DNA of 64,000 bases from Flectonema sp. DT1601 (taxonomy: Eukaryota; Euglenozoa; Diplonemea; Diplonemida; Diplonemidae). The stretch lies in NCBI GenBank assembly GCA_964019425.1, contig OZ025809.1, forward strand, positions 789,588 to 853,587, written 5' to 3'. Below, one piece after another: positions 9,023-20,912 of the stretch (positions are counted from its first letter, which is position 1; the number at the start of each line of letters is the position of its first letter). The notes beneath the pieces are model-generated. The model was not told where the DNA came from, searched no databases, and saw only the letters and a program-made list of their open reading frames with translations. The translations under genes and the position numbers were made by a program.

Positions 9023-10969
9023 ATGAATACGACTATCGATGTATTCGAACCAAAGGTGTTGTTGCCGATAACATGGAAACCAGAACTGATACTGATTTCA
9101 TACATTGTATCTGTTCAATCTTGTTATGCTGCTGTGTTGATTCTTCAGCTGAAATTTTCAAAGTTTCTACTTGTGGTTGGTTCGCTCTGTTTGTCTGTGA
9201 GTGGGATTTGGTCAATGCACTTTATAGGAATGGCAGCTATGGAGATTGACACTCACGTTGACTACAACATTGGCTGGACCATCGCATCGGCGGTATTTGC
9301 ATTTGTGTTAACGACTATTGCTTTTTCTCTAGTCGATAACCACACCAAGTGCACAGTCTCCTCTGATGTTCCTTTAACATTGGAATCTCATATCGTTGCT
9401 TTGAAGGGTGCTCCTCATTTATGGATATTTGTGTCAGCTGTGTTGATTGCTACTGGTGTTTGTACAATGCATTACACAGGGATGCATGCTATAGAGTCTC
9501 AAGCTTCTACTGAAAAAGCTTGGGGGGTTATATTAGTATCAGTTCTCATTGCGTTGTTTGCTTCAGTTGCCTCTTTATACTTCGCTTTCGTTCTTCCGAT
9601 TACAAGACGATTCACAATACCGACAGCGCTGGTTATGGGAGTTGCAGTGTGTGGGATGCATTACAGTGGGATGTACGGAGTTAATTTTTACTTAGAAGAA
9701 TCACTTCGTACAAAACCGAGTTCTACAATCAGTGATTCTCGAGTAGTGTCGTATATCATATGTGGAAGTACTATTTTAAGTTCAGCTGCATTGGCCCTTT
9801 CCAGTTACTTGTATAGAGTGAATCTTAGAATAGCAGCGGAGAGAGCAAACACTTTCGCAGATATGATCATTCAAGGAAGGTATGAAGTACTAACCGATGG
9901 TGTTATCACCAGTAAAGATCCAATCATGAATGAAATCTATGAAGCCTTTAGGGATATGGGTGTCCAGCTACAGAAGTTAAAAAGTTTTTTACCGCAATCT
10001 CTGCTAGCAGCATATGAAGATGGAGACCAATCCCTCAGTGAAGAAGACGATGGAATATCAACAATTATTGTATCGGCAGATGGTAGTTTTAATGACTACA
10101 AAACTAGGAGAACTGGAACTCTCAGGGACATCTCTTTAAGTGAAAAGTCTCGCTCCAGTATTGATGCTGATACCGATGTTTCGAGTAAGAGGATCACAGT
10201 ATTAGTTTTTAATTTGATTGGCTTCCACAAACTTGTCAACAGCAGAAGATTTGAAGAAATTCTCCAAATTCAAACTCAAACACTCGAAACTCTCGTAGTG
10301 ATCTCCCAGCAATATAAATCTATTATTGATAATTATCAGGGTGACAGAGCAGTGTTAACATTTAATGCTGCGAGTAGTAACCTAAGTCACATAAAGAAAT
10401 CTGGACTGTGCGCTGTTGACATTACCAACAGAATATCTCAACTACATAAACTCCCTTCGACTATTGGAATTGCAAGTGGAACAGCAATCGTGGGAGTGAT
10501 GGGAACATCAACCATGAGAAGACATGGTATTATTAGTGCTGCTTACTCTCAGGCATGTATTTTAGAAAGGATGTGTAAGTGTTATGAGAAAGTTCCAACA
10601 CTGGTCGGACCTGAATGCCGTCTTGAGATGAGAATCGAACTAAAGTTGCAATGTGTTGACTACGTTCAACTACCTGGGAAATCGAAAGCGTGTATCATCT
10701 CACAGCTGATTGATGTTTTAAATCAGACTTCTGACCACGAATGGATGTATGCCTTACAGAGTTATGAACGCAAAGCTCACGATGAAACAAATGTCATGTT
10801 TGATTTGTACCTGGAGGGGAATTCAGATGCTGCATTGGAAATTTCTAAGAAGTTGGAACTGCCAGATCACGTACAAAAGATGCTTCATCAACCACCTGAC
10901 AGATACGTGAGTACTAATATGGGAAAGTTTTATAACGTTGCGATGTTACCGTCTGATTCAAGTACTTAG
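9023..10969 (+). CDS. MHYT-domain membrane sensor with C-terminal nucleotide-cyclase-like domain
   Basis: 648 residues. The N-terminal ~260 residues are a multi-pass membrane region with three MHYT-type repeats: MHFIGM near residue 65, MHYTGM near 149 and MHYSGM near 212. This is the bacterial MHYT sensor, whose Met/His residues are proposed to hold copper and sense O2, CO or NO. Residues ~395-565 resemble a class III adenylate/guanylate cyclase: VLVFNLIGFHKL, then YQGDRAVLTFNA, then IGIASGTAIVGVMG. The first metal-binding Asp of the family (FxDIxGF) is Asn here (FNLIGF), while the second Asp (GD) remains, so catalysis is doubtful. Combined MHYT/cyclase proteins are known from kinetoplastids, which weakly supports a euglenozoan host. 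The central Ser-rich linker may be regulatory. Confidence 0.85.
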   Translation: MNTTIDVFEPKVLLPITWKPELILISYIVSVQSCYAAVLILQLKFSKFLLVVGSLCLSVSGIWSMHFIGMAAMEIDTHVDYNIGWTIASAVFAFVLTTIAFSLVDNHTKCTVSSDVPLTLESHIVALKGAPHLWIFVSAVLIATGVCTMHYTGMHAIESQASTEKAWGVILVSVLIALFASVASLYFAFVLPITRRFTIPTALVMGVAVCGMHYSGMYGVNFYLEESLRTKPSSTISDSRVVSYIICGSTILSSAALALSSYLYRVNLRIAAERANTFADMIIQGRYEVLTDGVITSKDPIMNEIYEAFRDMGVQLQKLKSFLPQSLLAAYEDGDQSLSEEDDGISTIIVSADGSFNDYKTRRTGTLRDISLSEKSRSSIDADTDVSSKRITVLVFNLIGFHKLVNSRRFEEILQIQTQTLETLVVISQQYKSIIDNYQGDRAVLTFNAASSNLSHIKKSGLCAVDITNRISQLHKLPSTIGIASGTAIVGVMGTSTMRRHGIISAAYSQACILERMCKCYEKVPTLVGPECRLEMRIELKLQCVDYVQLPGKSKACIISQLIDVLNQTSDHEWMYALQSYERKAHDETNVMFDLYLEGNSDAALEISKKLELPDHVQKMLHQPPDRYVSTNMGKFYNVAMLPSDSST

Positions 10970-11153
10970 CTTGTTTTAAAATATCACAGCAGTGCATGAG
11001 AATATCCACCACAACTGTTTTATGACAGATGTTTGATTCGTCTGACTGGACTTTTGATTATGAAAAATAGATTACTTTTGATTCCCATCTGTAAGTACAG
11101 ATCTGTATTTTTTGTATATTATTATAACTTGTACCCGCGAGATCCACTTTTCT

Positions 11154-11191
<38 letters not shown>

Positions 11192-11735
11192 TGCCTCTTT
11201 TTTGGGAGCTTTTAATTAATTGTTTCTCACCTTCTGTTGGTTTCATCCAACTTATTTAGCTAACAAACTTTATTGTTGTTTTTTCAACACGTCAATACGA
11301 ACTTTTGTAATCAGGTATGGACTTCTCTTCATCTATTCTACTTCAACAATTTTTTTTTTTTTTTTTTAAAATAAAATCCTAAGCTACACCATACCAATCC
11401 AAAACAAGATCACGTCTGCTTACATTACTATTGCTTCGTAGGTCTATAGAGTTAGTTCGATGCTCTACAGTTTGCTGTTATCAGCGATGAACAATAAGTA
11501 ATGTGGTAGATTTCTTTGTTATCGATCTATCCTTCAAAGAAAATATTTTTCTTTTTGATTATTTATTTTCTTTCTTTTTTTGGGATAAACTTCTGATAAA
11601 AATAGCTGTTGTGGATTCAACTTGAGAAGAAAGCTGACAGTGTGCCCACTTTTTTGTATTCTTTGAGATCTTTGATGTGATTTTTATCATTCCGACTTGC
11701 AACATGTAGATGTCCTTTTTTTTTTTTTTTTTTTT

Positions 11736-12120
11736 GAAGTGAAAATCTGTATCTGATTTTCATCTAAAACCGCCGTTGTTATATTATGATGGGAGGCTTC
11801 AAAGGGAAAATTTACATTCGACAACGATTTTCGGATTATGTTTAGTTATGTACATAGTGTAATCCGTTGTATCTTTTACTTTTGTAGTTGCTATTCTAAA
11901 ATGAAAGCTTTAATCTTCTGTCATTTCTTCAGTTTAACTTCATTACTTATTTTAATATTATAATGTTTATTACTGCTTCTACATTTGTCAAACTATCACT
12001 CAAACAGTCTACGGACCCTTCGGGAGTCCATGCTTCAGTGCCCTCTGCTGCCCCGCAGGCGGAGCTCTGCTTTCTTACCACTATGAGCCCCCCGTGAGAA
12101 CCTGGGTAAAAATGTGCCAG
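11736..12120 (+). repeat. Repeat family R-C (transposon-like), copy 1
   Basis: Two blocks (11736..11822 and about 12005..12105) match, in inverted orientation, 44260..44500. Shared landmarks are GTGAAAATC, CTAAAACCG, GGGAAAATTTACA, GTCTACGG, GGAGTCCAT, CTCTGCTGC and TGAGCCCCC. The ~180 bp between the blocks are specific to this copy. Confidence 0.65.
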
Positions 12121-12759
12121 TGTGTATTTTTTAGCCTCAGGACGCCAATACGCCGCAGGCCTCACAAGTGTGATAATTATCAGTATGAGTGTTTCATCTC
12201 CATGTTTGTTCCTCTTTAGAAGTCCCTTTGGTGCGCGTCTCAAGTGAGAAGTAAATCTGCTTTCAAAAAATGGAAGGACAATCCTATCAGGAATTCCTCA
12301 CAAAAAAAAAAAAAAAATTCCACTTCAGAAGTAAAAAATGGGTCTCCTGTAAAAAACATGCCCAGGCGTGAATCCCTCACGCTTGCAATGATCCAAACCA
12401 AAATGAGCAATTCCATTTGGTAAAAAAAAAACCTTCAAGCAGGAATGAAATACTGCACTTTTCTGATTTTCACTGCAAGTGTAAACCTTCCCTAAGAAAT
12501 AAAGTAAAAAAAAAAAAAAAAAAAGGGACGATATCAATCATCTTATTCTGTCGTTTTTTTGCTTATCTATATTTGTATAAGTGCTCCTGTGTCTCTTATT
12601 CACCCATTCTGCCAATACCCGTTCTTTTCTCTTGTTATTTTCATTATGAAAATAACATGTTAAATTACTATTATTTTTTTTTTTTAAAGTGTCACGGGTA
12701 GTCAATAAAATACCCCGGAATTAGGGTCGATAAACTTCTGCAGTATTGGGGCGGTTCTC

Positions 12760-12838
12760 TTCGAGCGTCCTTCAACAAGTACTCGGCAGCATGCTGGGCT
12801 TGTAAACTAACCCACGTATGTTCACGTGGCCTCCAGTC
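12760..12838 (-). repeat. Fragment of a dispersed, once-coding repeat (R-D)
   Basis: Read on the minus strand, 12760..12800 gives QHAAEYLLKDAR. A second fragment at 47350..47390 gives QHAAEYLLKDTR, with mostly synonymous differences. The adjoining 12815..12838 (minus: WRPREHTW) matches repeats at 29229 and 29711. This looks like debris of a mobile-element protein. Family not recognised. Confidence 0.5.
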
Positions 12839-14204
12839 GTGTACCACGAGGAGGATTTTGAGGAAAAAAAAAAATTGATTTGCCCCCCTTTCCATTTTAT
12901 TTTTCTTTTCTTTGTGTAAAAAATAAAACTATTTCGCGGTATGTGGGCATATGGTACGTATAGTCGTATTATAACGAAAGATGCTGTACATGGAATAAAA
13001 AAAAAAGACTTTTTTTTTTTTTTTTTTTTTTTCACCTCCTCCCACCAAGTCCTCCCTCTCCGGACATTACCAATTGATGTCTTTACTCAAAACACGTCGA
13101 TGTCACCACTTCAACTTATTTGTTGGATTATGCGGTTTCCGTGTCAACAGCAGTTGGACACGGGTCAGTCGGTCCTAAGGCAAGGTGTAATTGCTCACCT
13201 CAAAGCCGTCATGGGAGCACTTGTGTTTCTGTGCGGGTTTGCCGAAAGGGAATGCGTGAACATTCCGCAACCTGAATGCAGGGAACTGAAGTGGCAACAC
13301 AGTGACGATCCTGTCGACCATGTCCACCGGCCCCGGATGACGTAGTCGTCTCTTTTTGAAGGAATGATGTCCCTTGAAATGCATCAAGCGGGGACAGGGG
13401 CAATTACCCTGGAAAGCTGCACTCTTTTGTGCAGTAGGGTGTATGGTGGACATGTGTGGAAAAGACGGGAGATCTCTTAACCCCCTCACGTGTTTTCTAA
13501 CTGAATTCTAGAAAACTACTACCTTCACAACACCACCTCAAGCTGAGTGCTCGCGCTACGAAATAGCAATATAAGCTACCTCATCTTTTTCAAAAAAAAT
13601 TATTTATTTATTTGACGAGTAATTTGATAGGTGAAACCTACACTCTGCCGTATTACATATTACCGCGACTCTGTAATTGAATAACTCGATTCCGTACTGC
13701 ACTGAATGACAAGAAGAGACATTTATTACAATGCGAAGTCCTACGTCATAGGCAGAGTGTTTACCTCTACTAACGTTACATTTTAGTCAATTGTATCATG
13801 ACTAACATTTATTTTAGTTAACTCTGGTACGAATACAAATATTTATTTCTCTCAAACATCTATACCCCCCTTCCACTTCGATTATTTTGCAACAATAATT
13901 TCTTTCTATTCTCAATTTTTTTCCCTTTAATACTTGATTTTGAAGTGTGTAAAGAAATATTAGTTTTAAGCTGTAACGGGCTACAGGGCATGGGGCTCAA
14001 CCTGACCCCTAAATCCTTATATTTGATAGCAAAAATGGGATTTCATCGATGCCAACTGTTGGTCTCTTTTCATTACCACCAGGGTTTGGCCGATCCCAAA
14101 ATTTGTTATGGTTTAGCCTGTATCAAGCTGCTTTATATTATTCATATTATCAAGTTACAGTTCTTAAATCATTTCTTTTTTATTATCTTTATTTGCTATA
14201 AAAT

Positions 14205-14284
14205 TACAATCTTCAAGATTGGGTCCTGACTTATGCGGGCTACCCAACCAGACCCTCGTAGTCATCAGTTCTGTATTTTGCTAC
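14205..14284 (+). repeat. Dispersed repeat R-E, copy 1
   Basis: Shares ACAATCTTC...GATTGGGTCC, TGCGGGCTA, CCAGACCC and GTAGTCATCAGTT...GTATTTTGCTA with 16582..16662. The second half is repeated again at 14974..15010. Confidence 0.7.
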
Positions 14285-14426
14285 TACATGCGTTTGTTAT
14301 TTTTATTTTTTTATTTTTGAGATGCCGACGAACAACCGACGAAACCGTGTATAAAGTTTTGCAGTTGTTCGAGTAGGCAAAGGTTTTCCTAACACATTTT
14401 TTTTTTTAATTTTTTTTTTTTTTTTG

Positions 14427-15010
14427 GTCTGGCGCAGTTATGACTATAAACTGACTGTTATCCTTACTTCATACTTTTGTTGTCATTTATTGCTGAGTGA
14501 TATGGCTGTGTGCTGCCCAATTTTTATGATACTTTTATAAAGCTTTCGGTTAATTGACTGATACCCTGTTAATATTAATTGACAACACCGAGGCAAAGTG
14601 CTTCTTCTTTTTCATTCTAATTTTGGTTCATCAGTGCCAGTGGTTTAGGTTGTCACCTATATATAAGCGGACCTAAAAAAAAATAAAACTAACTATTTGG
14701 TCGGGTCTATTGGAGTCGATACATAGTGAGAAAAATTCTAGTCTGGAACACGGTATCTAAAGTCGGCGAAAGTTTTCCCCGACAGGTAGATAACTACTGT
14801 TATTATTATTATTGGTTTCGCTGTACAGTGGATACCAGAGTATTATTGTAAGAAAAAAAAAAAAAAAAGAATCTTGACGAGTATTATATCCATTCACAGT
14901 TGAATGCAGTTATTTTTATCACATTAACGGCTCTATGAATTATCTTGGTCCGGCGCAGTTATGACCTTAAACTGACTGACCCCTCGTAGTCATCAGTTTG
15001 TATTTTGCTA
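14427..15010 (+). repeat. Repeat R-E related copies
   Basis: GGCGCAGTTATGAC followed by TAAACTGACTG occurs at about 14432 and again at about 14951. The latter runs directly into the R-E tail (CGTAGTCATCAGTTTG, TATTTTGCTAACTAA). GGCGCAGTTATG is weakly like a pol III A box. Confidence 0.55.
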
Positions 15011-16581
15011 ACTAAACTAAACTATCTTTCGTTAGTCATCTGCTTGAGAAGTGAAGATTGTTGTATATGGACCTCGTTGGTTATTTTTTGTAGTGTCACT
15101 CAGATTTTCCAACACTGAGTCTGTCCCAGCTACTATTTCCTTTTTATTAATAATGCCTTCTCGAGGGTTTTATTACATAAAGTGATTTATTTACGCAATT
15201 CATTACTAATTTATCTTGTCGCAGCACGTGTCAGCTACTATTTTTATTTTTTATGTTTATTTTATTCTCTCAAGGGCGATGTTTAGTGATTTTGATCTTC
15301 TCTTTGTTATCCCATCAGGCCACCAGTTACTTTTTTATTTTATTTTATATTTAAAATTTCGAATTATTAATACTAACTAACTAAAAAAAACAATAAACTG
15401 CGCTCACATATGGAAAAAATGCGAGTCGCAGCTTCGTGTGAAACCTGGTTATTATTTACTTTGTAAACAAGCAATCGTTATCAGGCTAGAGTGATTGTGT
15501 TTGAGAATTGTTCTCAGAATGTTGTTGCGTTGCGAGACTGATGGTCACCTTTGCTTTATCTGAAGGTTTTTTTTTATTTTTTAAATTTTTCTGAGAGCCT
15601 GTTTGCATTTTGCAAAATTCTACATACCACTCATTTGCTCGTTGCTAGCAAGACACAGCAGGTAAATAAGTGTTATCTACTACGGGAGAGTGACTACTGA
15701 ACTGCATATCACGGCACTCCTTTTCCTCTCTTGTTGTTTGTTTGATTATTTGTTATTCCTTCGCTAACTTTCAGATACACTGCGAACTCAATATGCCGAT
15801 CCGACTTATTGTTCTTCTCACGGGGGCAGCCATTGTCGAGGGAATGAAGTATAGAAGTAACCTGGGAAAATGATTCCGGTCTACTCTTGGTTTGTTTCTA
15901 TGCTATTTCGATTCTTTATTGGCGAACATAATAAAAAACTAGCTGTTCTTTGCAGTTTTTCTTTTCTTTTCGCTCTTTCACAAGAGATGAATACAAGTAT
16001 TCTTTTAGTTTCTTTGATCCATGCGCAAAGCTTTTAAATGGGATTTGTGAGTATCAAGAAGCGACACCCTTATTTTTTAATATTTTATATTTAATCCTAA
16101 TCTCAGTGGTTATTTTATTGCCAACTGTGGTCCTTAAGTTGCAATTTAAATTTTGGGATCATTGTTTTCACGTTGTTCAGATTTCAATGTTGTGTACCGT
16201 GCTAGAAGAAATTACTTTCTGATTTTCTTCTTTTCTTTTTTTGCGGTATAATAAATTGCCTCTTCTTTTGGTGCTTCATTTTTTTTTTTTTTGTTTTTTT
16301 TTGACGACTTATGTTATTGATTTGACAACGGCAAAAAAAAAAACAAAAAAAATAATAAAAAAAAAAACTTTTTTTTTTTTTTTTTTGTACCCCTCACAAA
16401 CCCATTGCTCGGTTAGATAGAGACCTCTTTTTTTATTGGGGGTTTTGTTTTATTCCGGTTGCGCACTACAAAAAACCGAAAATGCGAGTAAAATGAAAGT
16501 AAAAAGTGAAGTTTAGCCGATTTTTTTTTCAAAAGGCAATTTTTTCTTTTGAATTCCTTGTTGTAGCTGTTTATATAAGAC

Positions 16582-16662
16582 TACAATCTTCGCGATTGGG
16601 TCCTTACTGATGCGGGCTATCCAGACCCCTTGTAGTCATCAGTTCGTATTTTGCTAACTAAC
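16582..16662 (+). repeat. Dispersed repeat R-E, copy 2
   Basis: Second full copy of the ~80-bp repeat, ending in GTATTTTGCTAACTAAC. Confidence 0.7.
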
Positions 16663-16858
16663 TTTGCTAACTATAAACGCAACTACTAACCTTGAAGAAT
16701 TCATTTGAGAGAAACAAAACTGACGAATCAGTGTACTTCATTTTATATTTTCTTCCTGATATTTAATATTTAATATTTAATATTTTCTTTTTTAAGTTCT
16801 CGAGACGGAATCCTTCGTCTGATTAGTTACTTGTCCTTTTTTTTATATTATTATTATT

Positions 16859-17587
16859 CATAGATGGAAGTGCCCTACAATTTGGAGGGCGTGTAGGGCG
16901 CTTTTAATATAAATATTATTTTGGAGGGCGCTTTTTTTTACCTTTTTTATTACTATAAGACAGCTAAATTGACGGGGACATACACTGACGCACAAGTATT
17001 TTGACGCAGAAGCCAAAATTTTTTTTTGACATGCTTGGCAGTCTTTCGAAAAAGAGAAAAAAGGGTGTCACGGGGTTCGAACCCGAGACCTCCAGGTCAT
17101 GGTTCGGCGGTCAACATGGCAAAAACAATGGGCCACTCCTTGAGAGCTTCCGAGCCTGCTGCAATCCCTGAAGCTGAAACTCATTTCAGTGGACGATGCA
17201 TCCCAGATCTACAAGGAGCTGATTAGCCCACGGAATGCACTGAGTCGAATATAGAGGGATTCGAGGAGAGAGTGCGTTCTTGCTAACTTGTTAATAGGCC
17301 GGTTTTCACAGTACCTTGTGAGAAAAAAAAGAAGTTTACTGGTGGCAAGTAAACTGATATCCCGGAGACGCATTTGATCGGGCGAACCGGAGAAAAGTCA
17401 AATAAGATGCGATTCGACCCTCGCTGGGCAGGGGTGTGTCAAAATGAGCTCGGTATTATATTAAATTCAATTAAAAAAGCGCCCTACGCGCCCGCCAGCG
17501 CCCTATTTGGGCCCTATTTTGGCCCTACAAAATTTTGTGGCTGATTTTCACCAGGCCCTCCAAATTTGGAGGGCACTTCCATCTGTG
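16859..17587. mobile_element. Non-autonomous DNA transposon (MITE-like, hAT-type ends)
   Basis: The left end CATAGATGGAAGTGCCCT and the reverse complement of the right end, CACAGATGGAAGTGCCCT, form terminal inverted repeats that continue with AATTTGGAGGGC. Subterminal GTAGGGCGCTTTT is also inverted (16891 region versus 17475 region). Both ends abut ATTATTATT, compatible with an 8-9-bp target duplication, although the flank is low complexity. No transposase frame is present (~730 bp). The CAnAG-type end and 8-9-bp duplication suggest hAT. The interior holds a GGGTTCGAACCC palindrome. Confidence 0.75.
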
Positions 17588-17760
17588 ATTATTATTATTT
17601 TATCCTTCTTGCTTCCTTTCATTCCAAGTTGTGTTTTTTTTTCTTTTTTTTTTCCTTCCTATCTTTTGCGTGTCACTACCTGCTTTAAGAGAATGTATGA
17701 CACTACAATACCCAAATTACTGATTATTTTTGTAGTTTCGTATTTGTAAGTGATTTACAT

Positions 17761-17778
17761 GTTTTTTATTTTCAATAG
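17761..17778 (+). promoter_or_regulatory. Candidate trans-splice acceptor upstream of B-box gene
   Basis: Pyrimidine-rich TTTTTTATTTTCAATAG, ending 21 nt before the ATG at 17800. Confidence 0.4.
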
Positions 17779-17799
17779 GTTTTGATAAATGTGGTATCT

Positions 17800-19635
17800 A
17801 TGCAACTAAAGATGGATGATTTCATAAGCTTCGTTGAGTGTCCAATACCACCATCCAGACCATCAATAATAAAAGACAGCAGTCGGATGAGTTCGTTCGC
17901 GAGTAGTCAACGATCATCATTAAGAAGGAAATCAACAATTTCGGGAGCAAAATTCTATTTTTCATACGACTATGTGATTGGGTTGTCAGCTGCTGTTGTT
18001 AGTTTGCTACTCAAAGAAATAACAACAGCGAAGCGAAGAGGAAAGAGAGAAAACATTCGAAAACCGTCTTGGGTTGAAAAACTTCTTTCAGCAGGAAATG
18101 AATTCTCTCTGGCAGTAGATTATGAATATCCTGACGACGGATCAATATTTTATAATGATAGCCCGCTGGGTGGAAATAATAAAGTCTCAACACCTCAACA
18201 CGTTAGAGATTCAAATTACTTTGAAACTCAACTAGACAACATTCATTCTACAATGCAAGATTCCATTGCAGTCACCCACTCCGACAGTGGCGGTAAGTCT
18301 GCAGGTATGACATCCCATCCTATTCCACAACAACAACAATCATATTTCACTCTGAGTTATCTTATTCACATCCAAAACAGATGTCGATGACGTGGCTGAC
18401 GTCTTCCGAATGTTAGGCGGTATTACAACGTACTGCGATGCTCAAACTAATCTTCTCAAAATACTCACAGAAGAGTCTGAATACTTGACTGGTATTTGGG
18501 ACTCAGCGATGGATATCTTGCAAGATAAACGACGTGAAATTGGAAAAGGTGATCGCACTTTTTATTCAACAGCGGAGATAGTTTCAGAGATAAATTGCTC
18601 TCCAAGACGGACCTCAATTAATAAAAGAAGAGAATCTGCGGCATACCGAAGAGGGACTATTCAATTCACACACGGCGAGACGTCAGAAAGAAGGAGATCG
18701 ACATCTCAGATTCTATCATTGTGCAGAAGGAGATCAGAAGTACGTCCACTTCCATCCGATACTAATAACAGAAACGTATGTGAGTTGTCTCTTGCTGCTG
18801 GTCATCTCGACCTTAAAATACCAACTACTAATAGACTGACTACGGGACTGTCTTGAAAGAGCAGGCAGATGAACTAAAGCAGCTGGACCGTCAAAATGAA
18901 ACATACGACACCTTCATGAATGACTGTCTTCAGATCCAAGGAATAATGTTCCAATCACCTGATGAAGAGATGGCTGTTGATGAGGTAGAGGTGGCGACTA
19001 ACATCCCAAAGCCACCTTTGGGAGGGAAGAAAAATTCTCGATACAGCAGAAGTTCTATCTTCCCTGTTGGTATGAGACAGCAATGTACTGAAGTTCGCTA
19101 CGATAAAATATCAGCTGCGAGTTATAGAAAAGCTAGATCTCATTTGGTTCGTCAACTAAGGCAGGCACATAAGAAAGAATCTAATATGATGTCCCAGTTG
19201 GCAGCAATTATTGGACTTAAAGAAAAGAAAGTTGAAACCATTGATCCTCATCGTAGGAGAAGTATTACAGACAATTGGATTCTTGTTCAGCATCTTACAA
19301 AACAAATATGTGAATCTGAAAATGATATTCGAGAATGGCTTGCTGATGATGTTGGAACACCTTCTCCAGAACAATTATTTATTAACAGATTGGAATCATC
19401 ATCTCTTTTATTCTTTCCAACGTATGCATCTCATGCAAAGGGCGGTCGTCTTCTTCAGTCTTATCGACAACTCCCTCTTCGAGTGCGTGAAGTTGGTCCC
19501 TGTTGTCGTTGTTTTTGCGCCATTGCAAGTGTTGAGTGTCCAACTTGTGGTACGTGGATGTGTCACTTTTGTAATTTATTAATCCATCAAGCGAATTCAT
19601 TGCATCATCAGTTCGTTGATAAGATTCAGATCTGA
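17800..19635 (+). CDS. B-box-type zinc finger protein (3 exons)
   Basis: Exons 17800..18292, 18381..18775 and 18865..19635 give 552 residues. Intron 1 (GTAAGT...AAAACAG, 88 bp) and intron 2 (GTATGT...GAGCAG, 89 bp) keep frame. The second acceptor could also lie 3 nt earlier. The last ~45 residues carry a compact zinc-binding motif, CCRC...ECPTCGTWMCHFCNLLIH followed by LHHQF, whose Cys/His spacing resembles a B-box. The rest is Ser/Arg-rich and helical, with no domain I recognise. A hydrophobic stretch near residue 55 (VIGLSAAVVSLLL) is probably a buried helix. B-boxes usually mediate protein-protein contacts. Without a RING or coiled-coil context the role is open. Confidence 0.7.
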
Positions 19636-19789
19636 TCATATTTGTGGAGATTATGAAGTTAGTTCGGTTGAAATTTATTATTTCGTTTTGTGCATTTACA
19701 CGGCTTAAATGCCTTCTTGATATATTATTATTGTTTGGAAGACAAAGAAGGAGGATATTGTTAACTATTTGTGAACCCATTCCTATTTT

Positions 19790-19811
19790 TAATTATTTTC
19801 TTTTTTCACAG
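19790..19811 (+). promoter_or_regulatory. Candidate trans-splice acceptor upstream of EF-hand gene
   Basis: TTTTCTTTTTTCACAG ends 34 nt before the ATG. Its pyrimidine tract contrasts with the A-rich acceptors of the introns inside the gene. Confidence 0.45.
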
Positions 19812-19845
19812 CATCAAACCAAAGTATCCAACACATTCTCAAAAA

Positions 19846-20912
19846 ATGGGTAAGAACATTTCGAAAGAAAAAATGAACGAGTACAGAGAAGCTAGTAAGG
19901 GTAAATGTATGTTCCTTTTTTTTTTTTTCTTTTTTCCCCTTTAGTTTTTCCACGGTTTCGTACACAAGAAAACAATCACAACAGTTGACGAGAAAGAGAT
20001 TAAGCACATGTATAAATTATTTCACAAAGCTGCTCCTAACGGTCAGATGAGAAAACCTGAATTTAAGAAGTATATAGGTACGATTATGTTTACTCATTTC
20101 ATGGTTTATTCATTGAACATACGAACTCTTATAATGATCATTTTATCCCCCAAATTTGGTCTCTGCGAAGTAGAAATATTCATTCAGACCTATTTAAGTT
20201 CTCTTCTATTTCTATCTTCTTTGAGCTCGCGAAGTAATTTATAAAAATAAAAAAAAAACTAATTACCAAAACAGAGGATTTAGCACTTTTTAAAAAAGTA
20301 GATCAAAGTGAAGAGTATGATCAACTGTTTCGAGGGTACGACAGGAATGGTGATGGGGTATGTGATTATGTTGTAATTATTATAGTGGTCGTCCTTTGGT
20401 CTAGTCTACTTAAAAAAAATAAAAATATAAAACAGACGATTTCATTCAAAGAATACCTTCAATATCACTTGGGTATTGTTTTCTCTACAGAGGAACTCTT
20501 TGATATTGTGTTTGCAATGTATGATGCTGACAGAGATGGTTACATAACCAGAGACGAGTTGGAAGACGTTGTTACTAACAGCACCAGGTGGATGGGTGAC
20601 TGTGACGTTGAATCAAAAGAAGTTCAAGAACTCGTCAGAACTGAAGTAGAAAAAGTATTTAACATCATTTCTGTAATCTCATCTGAGAGGGTTAATCACA
20701 AAAAAAATAATAACAAAAAAAAAAAAAAAAAAAACAGATTGTCAGCTTCGTAGATGCTAATCGTGATGGTCAAATTAGCAAAGAGGAACTGGGACTTGCG
20801 GCTGAAAAACACCCTGAACTACTGGAAAAGGTATTTATTTTTCTACTTAATCCTACAACCTGAAACACAATAAAACTAAAAACTCAATCAACAGCTCAAG
20901 AACCTCGCGTAA
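19846..20912 (+). CDS. EF-hand calcium sensor, NCS/calcineurin-B-like (6 exons)
   Basis: Exons 19846..19900, 19985..20077, 20275..20357, 20436..20654, 20738..20830 and 20895..20912 join in frame to 186 residues. The N-terminus MGKNISKEK fits an N-myristoylation signal (Gly2, Ser6). Three good calcium loops are visible: YDRNGDG|TISFKEYL (split by an intron), YDADRDGYITRDEL and VDANRDGQISKEEL. The first half carries a weaker loop (HKAAPNGQMRKPEF) that probably no longer binds calcium, as in recoverin-type sensors. All five introns start GTA and end AACAG (84, 197, 78, 83 and 64 bp). Size, myristoylation signal and loop order suit a membrane-tethered calcium sensor. The partner is unknown. Confidence 0.85.

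Larger units (their letters stand above)
10970..17781. other. 6.8-kb gene desert rich in homopolymers and small repeats
   Basis: No credible protein gene. It holds numerous T and A runs, the dispersed repeats listed separately, and a DNA transposon at 16859..17587. A stretch at about 13040..13490 is noticeably richer in G+C than its surroundings but matches nothing I recognise. Confidence 0.5.

Noticed and set aside
17060-17140. Possible tRNA or tRNA-derived SINE (GGGTTCGAACCC palindrome resembling a B box)
   Set aside because: Neither strand gives an acceptor stem or a proper D arm, the T stem has a mismatch, and the motif lies inside the MITE.
18776-18864. Frameshift separating two parts of the B-box gene
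   Set aside because: A GTATGT...CAG intron of 89 bp restores the frame, almost the size of the neighbouring 88-bp intron.
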